Shown here: piece by piece, positions 8,698-16,077 of the stretch
Layout: each line of letters opens with the position of its first letter
Numbering within the stretch: position 1 is the stretch's first letter
From: Larix sibirica
Taxonomy: Eukaryota > Streptophyta > Pinopsida > Pinales > Pinaceae
DNA: 16,077 nucleotides
Direction: 5' to 3'
Assembly: GCA_004151065.3 (NCBI GenBank)
Contig: NWUY0300072830.1
Span: 1-16,077, forward strand
The notes under the pieces: generated by a model
What the model was told of the DNA's origin: nothing
The model's input: the letters and a program-made list of their open reading frames with translations, nothing else
Database searches by the model: none
Program-made: the position numbers and the translations under genes

Positions 8698-9060
8698 TCT
8701 CAACTCGGTGATCTTCACCAAGTAACTTGTCACCATCTTTGTGTCACTCATGCGGTTGTCAATGAGTTTGTTCTTCAATAGCATCTCCCGATTAATATTC
8801 TCACTATGGTACAAAGTGATCAAGGCATCAAACATCTCCTTGGTTGATTTTCTCTCTACAATGTGAAGGATCAGATGGCCCTTCACCAAATTTAGAATGA
8901 TTCACCTCACTTTGGATGCCTTCTAGTTATATTTGATTAAGTCCTTGGAATTAGTAGGAGTTGCAAGGGTTGCTTCAACAAAACAAAATAGATTGACCTC
9001 CTCCAATAGTGCCTTCAGTCAACACTACCAAGGTGTAAAGTTGAAATGCCTCCTAATTTG
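8698..9060 (-). pseudogene. Copia gag N-terminal/UBN2 part, second element
   Basis: On the minus strand FNFTPW (9028-9045) is followed after two stops by LKALLEEVNLFCFVEATLA. Next come a further TAG and TGA, and then the open core at 8698-8889 with VKGHLILHIVERKS, KEMFDALITLYHSENINR, MLLKNKLIDNRMSD and SYLVKITELR. This is the classic copia gag helical region. The stop after ELR (8695-8697) is supplied by the inserted DNA. At least four in-frame stops show long decay. The likely original start lies further upstream, near 9080-9110, but no convincing ATG in frame is preserved. Confidence 0.87.
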
Positions 9061-9366
9061 TCACACTCTCTGAGACCAAGGGTAATCATACTTGTAACTC
9101 TTGGAACACACCTATACCAACAAATAGCTAGAAAATATATCAAATCAGCCACCTATCATAGGGGTAGATCGCCTCTCTTAGGCACACAACAACACACTAA
9201 TCATTGGAGAACTTAGGGCATCAAACCCTACAACCTATCACAAGTTTGGATATATTCAATCACAACAGACATTTGGGCATCACAAAAGTTGAAAACTTCC
9301 AACAACTCCCTCTCACAATGAACTAATCTCTCCATACATGGAGTCCTTGAGGATTTTAGTGAAAAT
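9061..9366 (-). other. Untranslated leader of second copia element
   Basis: Sequence between the gag start region and the primer site. No coding signal is seen. Its LTR-proximal 35 bases recur in diverged form at about 9731-9765, next to the duplicated LTR end. Confidence 0.55.
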
Positions 9367-9378
9367 GCTCTAATACCA
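9367..9378 (-). promoter_or_regulatory. Primer binding site, second copia element
   Basis: Minus-strand TGGTATTAGAGC, one base different from the canonical initiator-Met primer site TGGTATCAGAGC. It lies immediately after the LTR end TTTAACA. Confidence 0.88.
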
Positions 9379-9413
9379 TGTTAAATTTTCAGACCATGAT
9401 AAGCAAATTTTGT

Positions 9414-9421
9414 ACTCAAAT
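9414..9421. repeat. Left target-site duplication of the SINE
   Basis: ACTCAAAT, identical to 9636-9643. Removing one copy plus the 214-bp insert restores colinearity with the related LTR sequences. Confidence 0.8.
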
Positions 9422-9635
9422 GTCAATTGGGTCTAGCCCAAGCCATTCTGAGGAGTGTTATCCTCCCCTCCTAGGATCAATTCCCGCAAGTGAGATGTTG
9501 AGCTCTTAATGACTATATTGTTGTATTGGCTTTGAGGCCTAGAGAATCCGATTTACCTTAGGTACCATTCTTGAAATGAGGGCAAGTGCCCAGTGGGTTT
9601 TCTCGAGATATATATTTCACAGAAAAAGATTATTC
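9422..9635 (+). mobile_element. tRNA-derived SINE, 214 bp
   Basis: Perfect 8-bp duplications ACTCAAAT flank it at 9414-9421 and 9636-9643. Near its start are a Pol III A-box-like TAGCCCAAGCC (9434-9444) and a B-box-like GGATCAATTCC (9474-9484). The B box fits GGTTCGANNCC at 9 of 11 positions, and the 40-bp start-to-start spacing is normal for a tRNA head. A TTTT run lies at 9598-9601. The 3' end is GATTATTC rather than a long poly(A). The related LTR at 10950-11022 lacks this segment, as expected for an insertion. SINEs are mobilised by LINE reverse transcriptase. I do not recognise the family. Confidence 0.78.
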
Positions 9636-9643
9636 ACTCAAAT
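9636..9643. repeat. Right target-site duplication of the SINE
   Basis: ACTCAAAT, identical to 9414-9421, at the 3' edge of the inserted segment. Confidence 0.8.
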
Positions 9644-9645
9644 TG

Positions 9646-9875
9646 AATAACCTAAACACTAGGTAGCTAGAAATTTAAAAACTCCAACCAAAACAGCAGT
9701 TTTGAATACATTAATCTACAAACACATGGAGCCCGTGAAGATTTCAATGAATATGCTCTAGACCATGGTAAGTAGATTCTACATTCTAGTAAAATAACCT
9801 AAACGCTAGGTAGCTGGAAATTGAAAAACTCCAATCAAACTAGCAACTTCAAATACAGTAACCTACAAACACGTA
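9646..9875. repeat. Direct repeats A and B, LTR-end partial duplication
   Basis: Copy A starts at 9646 and copy B at 9793, 147 bp apart. Both open AATAACCTAAAC(A/G)CTAGGTAGCT and end in CTACAAACAC(A/G). Between them, 9731-9792 holds a diverged leader and primer/LTR junction. The second copy has been lost or truncated after 9875. The sequence is LTR-derived, because its reverse complement appears at 10913-10985. Confidence 0.8.
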
Positions 9876-10035
9876 TTGTTGGAAATATGAATAGCAAATA
9901 CACAATGCAGAATTCTCAATACTACATCTATCTTCTATTTACTAAAAGAAGAAAATTACATTGCCATAGCTCAAAACCCAATATGATAACGAACTAAGTG
10001 GTGCACCCCAAGCCTCTTTTATTAAAAAAAAAAGG

Positions 10036-10744
10036 CAAAGGAAATATACATTGCAACTAGACATCTAGTGATATGCCCTAGGTGTTAGTGTCAAAAACCT
10101 CACCCTAATTGACTCAACCAATGCATCCTACTACATGAGTATAAGTGCAGAAAATACATCACCCCAACCAAAGGATGAACTATAACATGCATTTATACAT
10201 GCTCCTTCTTGGGATTTGTGCCCACTACCTTGAATAGAAACTTCTTGTGCAATATGCCCTAGCTACCTAAATAATAGCACCCATATGTCGTTGGGAATAA
10301 TCCATGCAAACAAACTCTAAAATAGACGAGCATATGCTCTAAACTGCACAATTAAATCTGGAACATCAATGCTAAAACTAGAAAAAGGATAAGATGGAGC
10401 AGGCATGCACCCACTCTTATATGAATGCTACGTTATTCCCAAGAAGAGTAGTGTTGCACCATCACTCTCATCTGATGTGCCCTCAGCATGACTACACAAT
10501 TGAGTTGCACAAGAAACAAGATAGCCTCTACCGAAATGTGTCATCAATGCTAGAGAATCCACAGCTGAGCAATCAAGGTAAAAACTAACATGCAATTCAT
10601 CCTCCAGTTGGGGGGCACTATTCCGAGCACTTGTATCCATGCAATAGGTTGCACTATTTGAGGCACTAAACGAGGTGCTTAGGGTTAGGGTTTAACCCTA
10701 TCAGTTAGGGCTCTCCCTTACATGAGTCTAGACACATTATAACC
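10036..10744. other. Spacer between two opposed LTR halves
   Basis: It probably contains the U3 parts of both LTRs, but no terminal TG/CA boundaries could be set. ATATGCCCTAG occurs near 10071 and again near 10252. A telomere-like TTAGGGTTAGGGTTTAACCC lies at 10679-10698. Short overlapping open frames on both strands around 10394-10640 have no recognisable domain. Confidence 0.45.
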
Positions 10745-11022
10745 CTAAGTCTTCCTATAATATAAAGAAGACCTAGGCCACATCCCTGTTTTGGTTAGAG
10801 TTAATGTTTTGAGTTAATTGGATTGTGAAGTTTGTTCTTTTCAGTTAATAGAATACAAATGTTGTTTTGGGAGTTCATATCTGCGTATTTGTGGTCCATA
10901 TTTACAGCAATATGTGTTTGTAGATTAACAATTCAAAAGTTGATGTTTTTATTGAAGGTTTTAAGTTTTTCAGGTTATATTTCTGACTGAAAAATCTGCT
11001 TAGCATGGTCTAAAAATTAACA
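10745..11022 (+). repeat. Plus-strand LTR fragment, inverted relative of the 9379-10035 LTR
   Basis: It contains TATAATATAAAG (10756-10767), GTGTTTGTAGATTAA (10917-10931), GGTTAT, and the end CTTAGCATGGTCTAAAAATTAACA (seen over 10999-11022). These match in order the minus strand of 10025 to 9793 and the LTR end at 9379-9400. AAGATCC follows instead of a primer site, so this is a 3' LTR or a solo fragment. The upstream edge is unknown. Confidence 0.68.
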
Positions 11023-11035
11023 AAGATCCGTAGGA

Positions 11036-11236
11036 TTGCAGTGTTTCAACACTGGATTCTATCATGTATGAAGGTATGGGATTGGCATTTAATCAAGAGC
11101 ACCAAGCCCTCTATGTACCTTGATGTTGGTGGTGTNTTGCAATATTTCAAGACTAGATTCTATCATGTATGAGGGTATGGGATTGGCATTTAATCAAGAG
11201 CACCAAGCCCTCTATGTACCCTGATGTTGGTAGTGT
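11036..11236. repeat. 101-bp near-duplication with an N at the boundary
   Basis: Copy 1 is 11036-11135 and copy 2 is 11137-11236. By eye they differ at about 7 of 100 positions. The only ambiguous base in the window, N at 11136, lies exactly between them. Both carry a long identical block starting ATTCTATCATGTATGA. The duplication may be biological or may result from joining two contigs that overlap. Confidence 0.9.
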
Positions 11237-11399
11237 TGATAGCTGAACTCATCTATCATAGCCTTAGTAAAAATGTACCCTTCACTCAAACCAAGACCAT
11301 TGATTAAGTATGTTTAGCTTTCTACCTCATTTTAACACTCGGATTAGCCAATTTCATCAAAATTGGAGGGTTGTTGACTTCAGCAACAACAAAGTGGAT

Positions 11400-12010
11400 G
11401 GACTAGGATCTACAAGTCACTAAGCACTAGTACTAATGTCACTGGAGAATCAAGGCAAAGGCCAAAGTAGGAGGAAGAAGGTGCTACTAATGATGAGGAT
11501 TCCCATATAGGGGATATTTTGATGATATGTAGCTATTTGTTGTAGCATGATGTGTTTCGGACTCTCAAGGCCATTTAGAACCCTAATGTTAATGTATTTG
11601 GTTTCAAACATGTATCGTACTTACTGCCATTTTGCTCTATTCACTTGTACATGCTATATACATAGGAAAACCTTGCATATTTGGTGTCTAATGGTTTGGA
11701 TTTACATTGATGTACATGAATATCCATATTTTTTATTAAAACTTGCATTATGAAGGGTGGAGGGTGGAGATCGAGAGGCCTGTTGTGGAGGAGACACTTG
11801 AGTAACTACAAAAGGTTGAGCAGGCGCAGGGGGAGAGGGAGGATAACCAACAACCATTGGTGGGACAAGGAGATTGGTAGTGAAGAGGTTGATGTGCCAA
11901 CCTCAACACCACTACACATAGTGAGACACCCACTAATGATCCATTTGTCTTTGTCCACAAGCTTTCTTCTATGATAGGAAAAACCATTACCTTTGCCCAT
12001 AAAAGGGGTA
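11400..12010 (+). pseudogene. Coding-like remnant, unidentified
   Basis: Several plus-strand frames look protein-like but are broken. They include EEEGATNDEDSHIGDILMIC near 11470-11530, VEIERPVVEETLE near 11768, LQKVEQAQGEREDNQQPL after a stop, and NDPFVFVHKLSSMIGKTI near 11935. Acidic and glutamine-rich composition with frame changes suggests a decayed gene or retroelement segment. I recognise no domain. A shadow frame on the minus strand (11748-12044) looks less natural. Exact limits and continuity are inferred. Confidence 0.3.
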
Positions 12011-12049
12011 GAGTGAATCTGTAGCTCGCTGCTAGATTAATCATTCTGA

Positions 12050-13150
12050 CTCATGATGATGAGATACATTTATTATATATTTGATGCACTGTTGTATTTA
12101 TTAGTATTGAATGGATAGCTATCAGAATCTAAAATTGGCAAATGACATTTGATGTATCATTTGGCATTCTATACATCTTATATATCAGGTTTCTTTCATA
12201 TTTATATATTTTTTTAAATTGAAAAATATAAATGAATTCATTTTGTACTTTTAAATGCTTGCCGCAAGTTTGCCAATTTTTGCACCAATTACATGGGTTA
12301 GTCAACATACTTTGGAAGGATTGCAAAATTGACTTCCTATAAATAAAAAATCACCTTTTCCCCCTTTGGAAAAACAAACAAATGGTTTCTGAAATAAATT
12401 ATTGTCTAAGAGAAATTTCATTAGAAACAATGCACAACCTGCCATAATGCTCCTCTGTTCATACCATTCAGGCAAACAAGGGTAATTACAATCAACTATA
12501 ACTACTTTAAAAACTCATCTGTGCTTTTGCTGCCAGTAACATAGACGAAGAAGCCAGTCATAAATTGTATATTGGTTGGGCTTAATAAAACAGTTCAGAA
12601 GTTTGAATTTGGTCCCTTGTTGAACTTTATACAAGGATGATTCTGAAACAAAAGCAATACTAGTTAGCTCTCGGATAGAGAAGTTAAGTTTGCCTACTTA
12701 GCATTTAGAAGTTCAAAATATTAGATTCATTTTTAGCGTTAGCTGTTAATGACACCTGTTAACTTTATGGTCAAATTTGATACTAATAAATCATCACGCG
12801 ATGAGCATTTGTTAACTAGTAATCAAAAATGATTCCAATGGTAGTCAGGTGGATATAATTTGTTTGACTTTAAGTTCTTCACATCATGGTGAAATTAATA
12901 CTATGTCGCAAATACATAGATATATTCAAGACAACTAAGTAACCAAGTAAGTAATCCTACTCCTGAGTTCTAACAGAAGGAAAAACTAAACTACATTATA
13001 GGATTAGTTGAATAAGGATCACTTAAGACTAAGAATATGTCGATAAGATATCTTAAAGCAGAACGCTCACCAAATCTTGAGAACAAGCAGATACTATATG
13101 TGATAAAATATTTTTACAATTTGGAATAAAATCCCTCCCATACTTATTAT
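12050..13150. other. No gene seen, about 1.1 kb
   Basis: AT-rich sequence without convincing coding frames, LTR ends or tandem repeats. Short words such as TTGGCAAATG and TTTGCCAA recur in opposite orientation near 12136 and 12270, but no long inverted repeat exists. Confidence 0.5.
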
Positions 13151-13232
13151 ATATTGACCAATACGCCTACGCAAAGAGGCCCTAATTTGGAAGGAAAAGG
13201 AATAGGATGTACAGAAGGTTCTTCCCAATCAG

Positions 13233-13364
13233 TCCTCGCTACTTGTTTTTGCTGTTCTTTTAGTTTTATGGAATGGAATCGAAGCACTTGCCAAAAGTTT
13301 AGGTATAATTCTATTGAGGGCAATCATAGAAGCACCAATTCAGCATTTCTCTGGCTTCGTTTGA
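13233..13364 (+). pseudogene. Possible terminal exon or gene fragment, hydrophobic peptide
   Basis: An open stretch of 43 codons starts right after a plausible splice acceptor (pyrimidine-rich CTTCCCAATCAG ending at 13232) and ends in TGA at 13362-13364. It reads as a hydrophobic helix, LLVFAVLLVLWNGIEALAKS, then GIILLRAIIEAPIQHFSGFV. This resembles a membrane-protein segment, but I cannot name the family. An overlapping frame (13154-13372, 72 codons) is Ser/Cys-rich and looks like a shadow. No donor exon was found upstream in the same frame, so a real exon is only a possibility. Confidence 0.3.
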
Positions 13365-13371
13365 ATAGCTA

Positions 13372-14350
13372 ATTGTCAGGCCGAAAGAAAAACTAGACCT
13401 CAAAAAACACTATGATTTAGAAGAAGCGAAATATACCCCATGATAAATAGTTTTTCCCCGGGAGAAATATAATTTCCATGAAGCTCGCACAGACAGATAG
13501 GCAGACAATTATGAAGATAAATGCGATATTATTAAAGACAGACTTAGATTATGACTGCAGACATACAGAGGATGAATCTCTGCGAAGAAAATGTATTTAA
13601 AACGAGTTGAGTAGCATAGGATGACAGTAATATAAGCTACATACAAGTAGAATGAACTTAGACTAATTGAAGAGGGTTTCAGGTGGACCTGATGCTGAGA
13701 CTGATCGGATTAGTCCGCTCGTGAAAAGTTTCCAGGGTGAGTGAACATCATACCCCCGAGTCTCTACCCAACTTCACTTCGTACGTCCTGCTACAACTGT
13801 ATAAATATGAACATGAATCTGAAACCCAAACCCCCTGTTGCTGTTGTTTTATAGTACTGATTTTATATAGCAAAACTAAACAAGTCATAGAAATCTCTCC
13901 ATAAATGCAATCCTTGTGTTAATATGAAAAAGTTTCAATAATCGACCTGCAAAATAAAATATTCATTGATTCGATTCCATTCCATGTACTTTGATTTCCA
14001 TGTAGTCTCTCTTTTAATTATTTGCGGTGTATGTTTGTGAAAACAGTTTAATTCGTTCGAAGGGTTAACTTTAGATGTTTTAGATGTTTTTGTTTTTTTG
14101 TTGTTGTTTTTGTGGGGGGAATGTTGGGCATTTAGATACTCCGTGTAATATAGACTTAGTTAAAATCTTTTAAGTGTGGCATATTCATCTAATAAGTTTA
14201 TTAGGGATGTTGTCCAAGTTTATTAGGGATTTCTCTCTAAAAAAGGGAAAAAATACAAATTCAAATAAACTCAACTAAATAAACATAATACAAGAAATAT
14301 TAAGCAATAGTGTGAGTGCGCTATGGAATGGGCATTTTTCCATAACTCAA
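13372..14350. other. No gene seen; isolated TATA-like site
   Basis: No domain in any frame. TATAAATA at 13800-13807 could act on either strand, and the minus-strand side (13400-13790) has a less AT-rich stretch like a promoter/leader. This is weak evidence. A T-rich tract with repeated TTTTAGATG lies near 14070-14120. A 15-bp direct repeat (AAGTTTATTAGGGAT) occurs at 14194-14208 and 14216-14230. Confidence 0.4.
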
Positions 14351-14354
14351 AATA

Positions 14355-14558
14355 ATGGAGGGGAAATTGGCATTTGACTTTAAATATAGTAGGAATTATT
14401 TTGGGTTGTTGGAATTGAACATATCAGATGTTAACATGACACGATCTAATTGCACTAAGGATGTTGAATCTATTTATGATTTAAGAACAATGATTTCATC
14501 AATCCAAATTTGCAATTTCAATAAAGATTGTGTGTTGAACTTTGGTGATGGAAAATAG
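14355..14558 (+). CDS. Short open frame, unidentified and doubtful
   Basis: 67 codons from ATG to TAG, with a mixed composition (MEGKLAFDFKYSRNYFGLL at the start). No signal peptide, membrane helix, zinc motif or known domain is visible. In this AT-rich setting a frame of this length can arise by chance. No neighbouring coding segment extends it. Listed because it is the only ATG-started frame of its size in this region. Confidence 0.15.
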   Translation: MEGKLAFDFKYSRNYFGLLELNISDVNMTRSNCTKDVESIYDLRTMISSIQICNFNKDCVLNFGDGK

Positions 14559-15484
14559 GAAAAGGTCAAAATCATAGAACATTTAGTATTTGTCAATTAT
14601 TAATACTTAATTGATTTGGAATCAAATTGCTTTGACTTTTGCATTCTACCATGATTATTCGGAACGTCTAGCCAACACCTCGACACATCATCCAACCACC
14701 TCCCAAATACTTGCATAGCCATCTAGAGACCTTCTTTTTCAGTCCAACACAACATCATGAATACCCTTTCTTTGCTAAACAATGACTCAGGTGTATTAGA
14801 AGACATTACCTTTCTTTGTAAGCAATCCCTAAACAAACCCTTCCCTCTATCAGTGTCTCTATGTTTGCAAGAAGGTTATAGCCCAAGACACCAACTTAAG
14901 TAGGGAGACCCCAAGACAATCATCCAGCACTGTAGCTTTTCTAACTCCAACAACACTAGCACTTCTCACACATGACAATCTCACATGGAATTCACTTCCA
15001 CATCAAGATCATAATTCCTAACTAACATTGGTTATTTACTTATAACCAACACACATGGCAATCTATTTAATTTCATATGAATGCATTCTAAATTTTTAAA
15101 CAATCATATAGGTCGAAGGCTCTCTACCTTTACCACACTGTACCATATCATATCATGTCAGGTACCATTCACATAGTTGCATTCAAATGTGATTTGTAAA
15201 AAGTGGGCTTATAGCCTATCTGTTTCTCCAACACAAATACTTGGTAAAATTAAAAAAATAAAAATTTGAATTTATCTCTCTTTTGGGAATAGAAACCATG
15301 CTAAATCATTGCAATAGCTAACAAAAAGGGATGGACAGGGCATATTGTTTGACTATCCTATTAACCTAATTTCAATATAAAATGAATTTATGTGTGTACC
15401 AATGGAACTTGCCTGCTACAACAATGGAAAACCATCTACTATGGAATTTAGATATTCAAGAACATATCAGCAACTCACAACCAG
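14559..15484. other. No gene seen
   Basis: No convincing coding frame. It contains a small hairpin TTGGTTAT/ATAACCAA near 15028-15049 and AT-rich runs near 15245-15275. Otherwise unassigned. Confidence 0.45.
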
Positions 15485-15691
15485 TGTTAAAACTCAATAA
15501 GAAAGAATTACACAACAAAAAGTAGTAAAACTTAACACAGAATAATCACACTTGAACAAAAAAATTTTATCGTGGAAACCCAATTGGGAAAAACTACATT
15601 CAAAGGCTTCATCCCAACTCTTTATTAATTGGCAATGTGAAGGTTACATGCTCTATGGTTCATCTTTACTCTTCGGAAGGAAATTTTAACA
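15485..15691 (-). repeat. LTR-like remnant, 207 bp
   Basis: It begins TGTTAAAA (15485-15492) and ends TTTTAACA (15684-15691), a perfect 8-bp TG/CA terminal inverted repeat. Inside on the minus strand are TTAATAAAGAG and a CCCAATTGGG block followed by TTTCCACGATAAAA, a layout I associate with copia LTRs; that association is from memory. Five-base flanks ACCAG and ACATT do not match, and no primer site adjoins either end. It may be a solo or truncated LTR, or a longer LTR whose other edge I misplaced. Confidence 0.5.
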
Positions 15692-16047
15692 ACATTTCCT
15701 TCAACTTTTTCCAAAGAACCCCCTTCTCTTTATGGAGAAAGGGTAAATAGATGGATGGTTGACCTAGGGGGTAGCTGGAAGGTCAAGCATCACCAACCCT
15801 TCAGCTTCCTAAGCCTTTTGTTGCCTCTTTGTCCTTTCCATTATACTTTTATATTATTTTTCCCTATTTCTTCATTTAACTACCATACATTTTACATTTG
15901 TGTGACTTACAGTAAAGAATGAATGGAATAAACATTTCTTTCTCACAATAACATTATTGATGGAGTGATTGCTTGATGCAAGTCAAACTGTGCTAGTGGT
16001 GATGTGGTAAGATTTGTTTGACGGACAATCCACTCGAGCGGATGCGA
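15692..16047. other. No gene seen
   Basis: Non-coding. A minus-strand TATA-like AATATAAAAG lies near 15847-15856, so the LTR-like sequence on its left may in fact extend into this region. Confidence 0.4.
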
Positions 16048-16077
16048 GCCGGATCTCCCTAGCTCAATGTGAGTCTA
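16048..16077 (+). other. Possible tRNA or SINE head cut by the window edge
   Basis: GGATCTCCCTAGCTCAATGT includes TAGCTCAATGT, close to the Pol III A-box consensus TRGCNNARYGG. A B box would lie outside the window, so this cannot be confirmed. Confidence 0.2.

Larger units (their letters stand above)
9379..10035 (-). repeat. 5' LTR region of second copia element, rearranged
   Basis: The LTR 3' end is GAAAATTTAACA next to the primer site. Moving upstream on the minus strand come a SINE insertion, repeat copy A, a degraded duplicate of the LTR-end/primer/leader junction, repeat copy B, and then sequence reaching a TATA-like TTAATAAAAGAG at 10014-10025. The related plus-strand LTR at 10750-11022 has the same order without the SINE. 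The U3 start was not located, so the true right edge lies beyond 10035. Confidence 0.65.

Noticed and set aside
9605-9620. TATATAT read as the TATA box of the second copia LTR
   Set aside because: It lies inside the SINE insertion. The matching plus-strand LTR places the TATA-like element at the position corresponding to 10014-10025.
10679-10700. Telomere-like TTAGGG repeats facing AACCCTA, as a fused telomere
   Set aside because: Only about two units on one side and one on the other, within LTR-related spacer; too short to mean a telomere relic.
11748-12044. Minus-strand open frame of 98 codons, Ser/Cys/Leu-rich
   Set aside because: Composition is typical of a reverse-complement shadow; the plus-strand frames look more like real protein.
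13154-13372. 72-codon open frame as a gene, or an organelle-derived fragment
   Set aside because: Cys/Ser-rich with no family match. I compared it mentally with small plastid and mitochondrial genes and saw no correspondence. The overlapping hydrophobic frame is the more plausible one.
1-16077. CRISPR arrays, bacterial operons, phage or defence systems
   Set aside because: No regularly spaced short repeats, no ribosome binding sites ahead of long frames, and all recognised proteins are plant retroelement remnants.

Overview
This window looks like intergenic DNA from a large, repeat-rich seed-plant nuclear genome. A conifer-like gymnosperm is my best guess, from the kinds of retroelement present; that is inference. 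The DNA is AT-rich by eye. No open reading frame exceeds 120 codons, and every recognisable protein segment is broken by stops, frameshifts or insertions. I found no intact host gene, no rRNA or complete tRNA, no CRISPR array and no bacterial-type operon. The recognisable content is a graveyard of transposable elements of at least three classes: Ty1/copia LTR retrotransposons, LINE-like DUF4283 sequences, and a tRNA-derived SINE.

Layout. 1-1365 is the 5' end of a minus-strand copia element: decayed gag (running off the left edge), initiator-Met primer binding site, and a 5' LTR of about 422 bp with a TATA box. 1366-3000 holds non-coding repeats: a 102-bp tandem duplication, a 26-bp perfect palindrome and a three-unit array of about 150 bp. 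3281-3650 is the 3' end of a plus-strand copia element: RNase H tail, polypurine tract and a 260-bp 3' LTR. 4143-6258 is a plus-strand pseudogene with a clear DUF4283 plus zinc-knuckle segment, ending in a hairpin/poly(A)-signal 3' end. 6632-9378 is a second minus-strand copia element: a fragment of the integrase N-terminal domain, protease, zinc knuckle and gag, with about 1 kb of foreign DNA in gag, then leader and primer site. Its LTR region (9379 to about 10035) carries a 214-bp SINE with perfect 8-bp target-site duplications and a partial tandem duplication. 10750-11022 is a related LTR in the opposite, plus orientation, so two LTR halves stand head to head.

The right third (11023-16077) is poorer. 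It has a 101-bp near-duplication with a single N exactly at its boundary, some coding-like but unidentified stretches (11400-12010, 13233-13364, 14355-14558), a 207-bp LTR-like remnant at 15485-15691, and a possible tRNA-like start at the right edge.

Nothing here works as a pathway. The main interest is structural: nested insertions, the SINE, LTR rearrangements with visible microhomology, and 3'-end hairpin/poly(A) motifs. I do not see a convincing new biological system.
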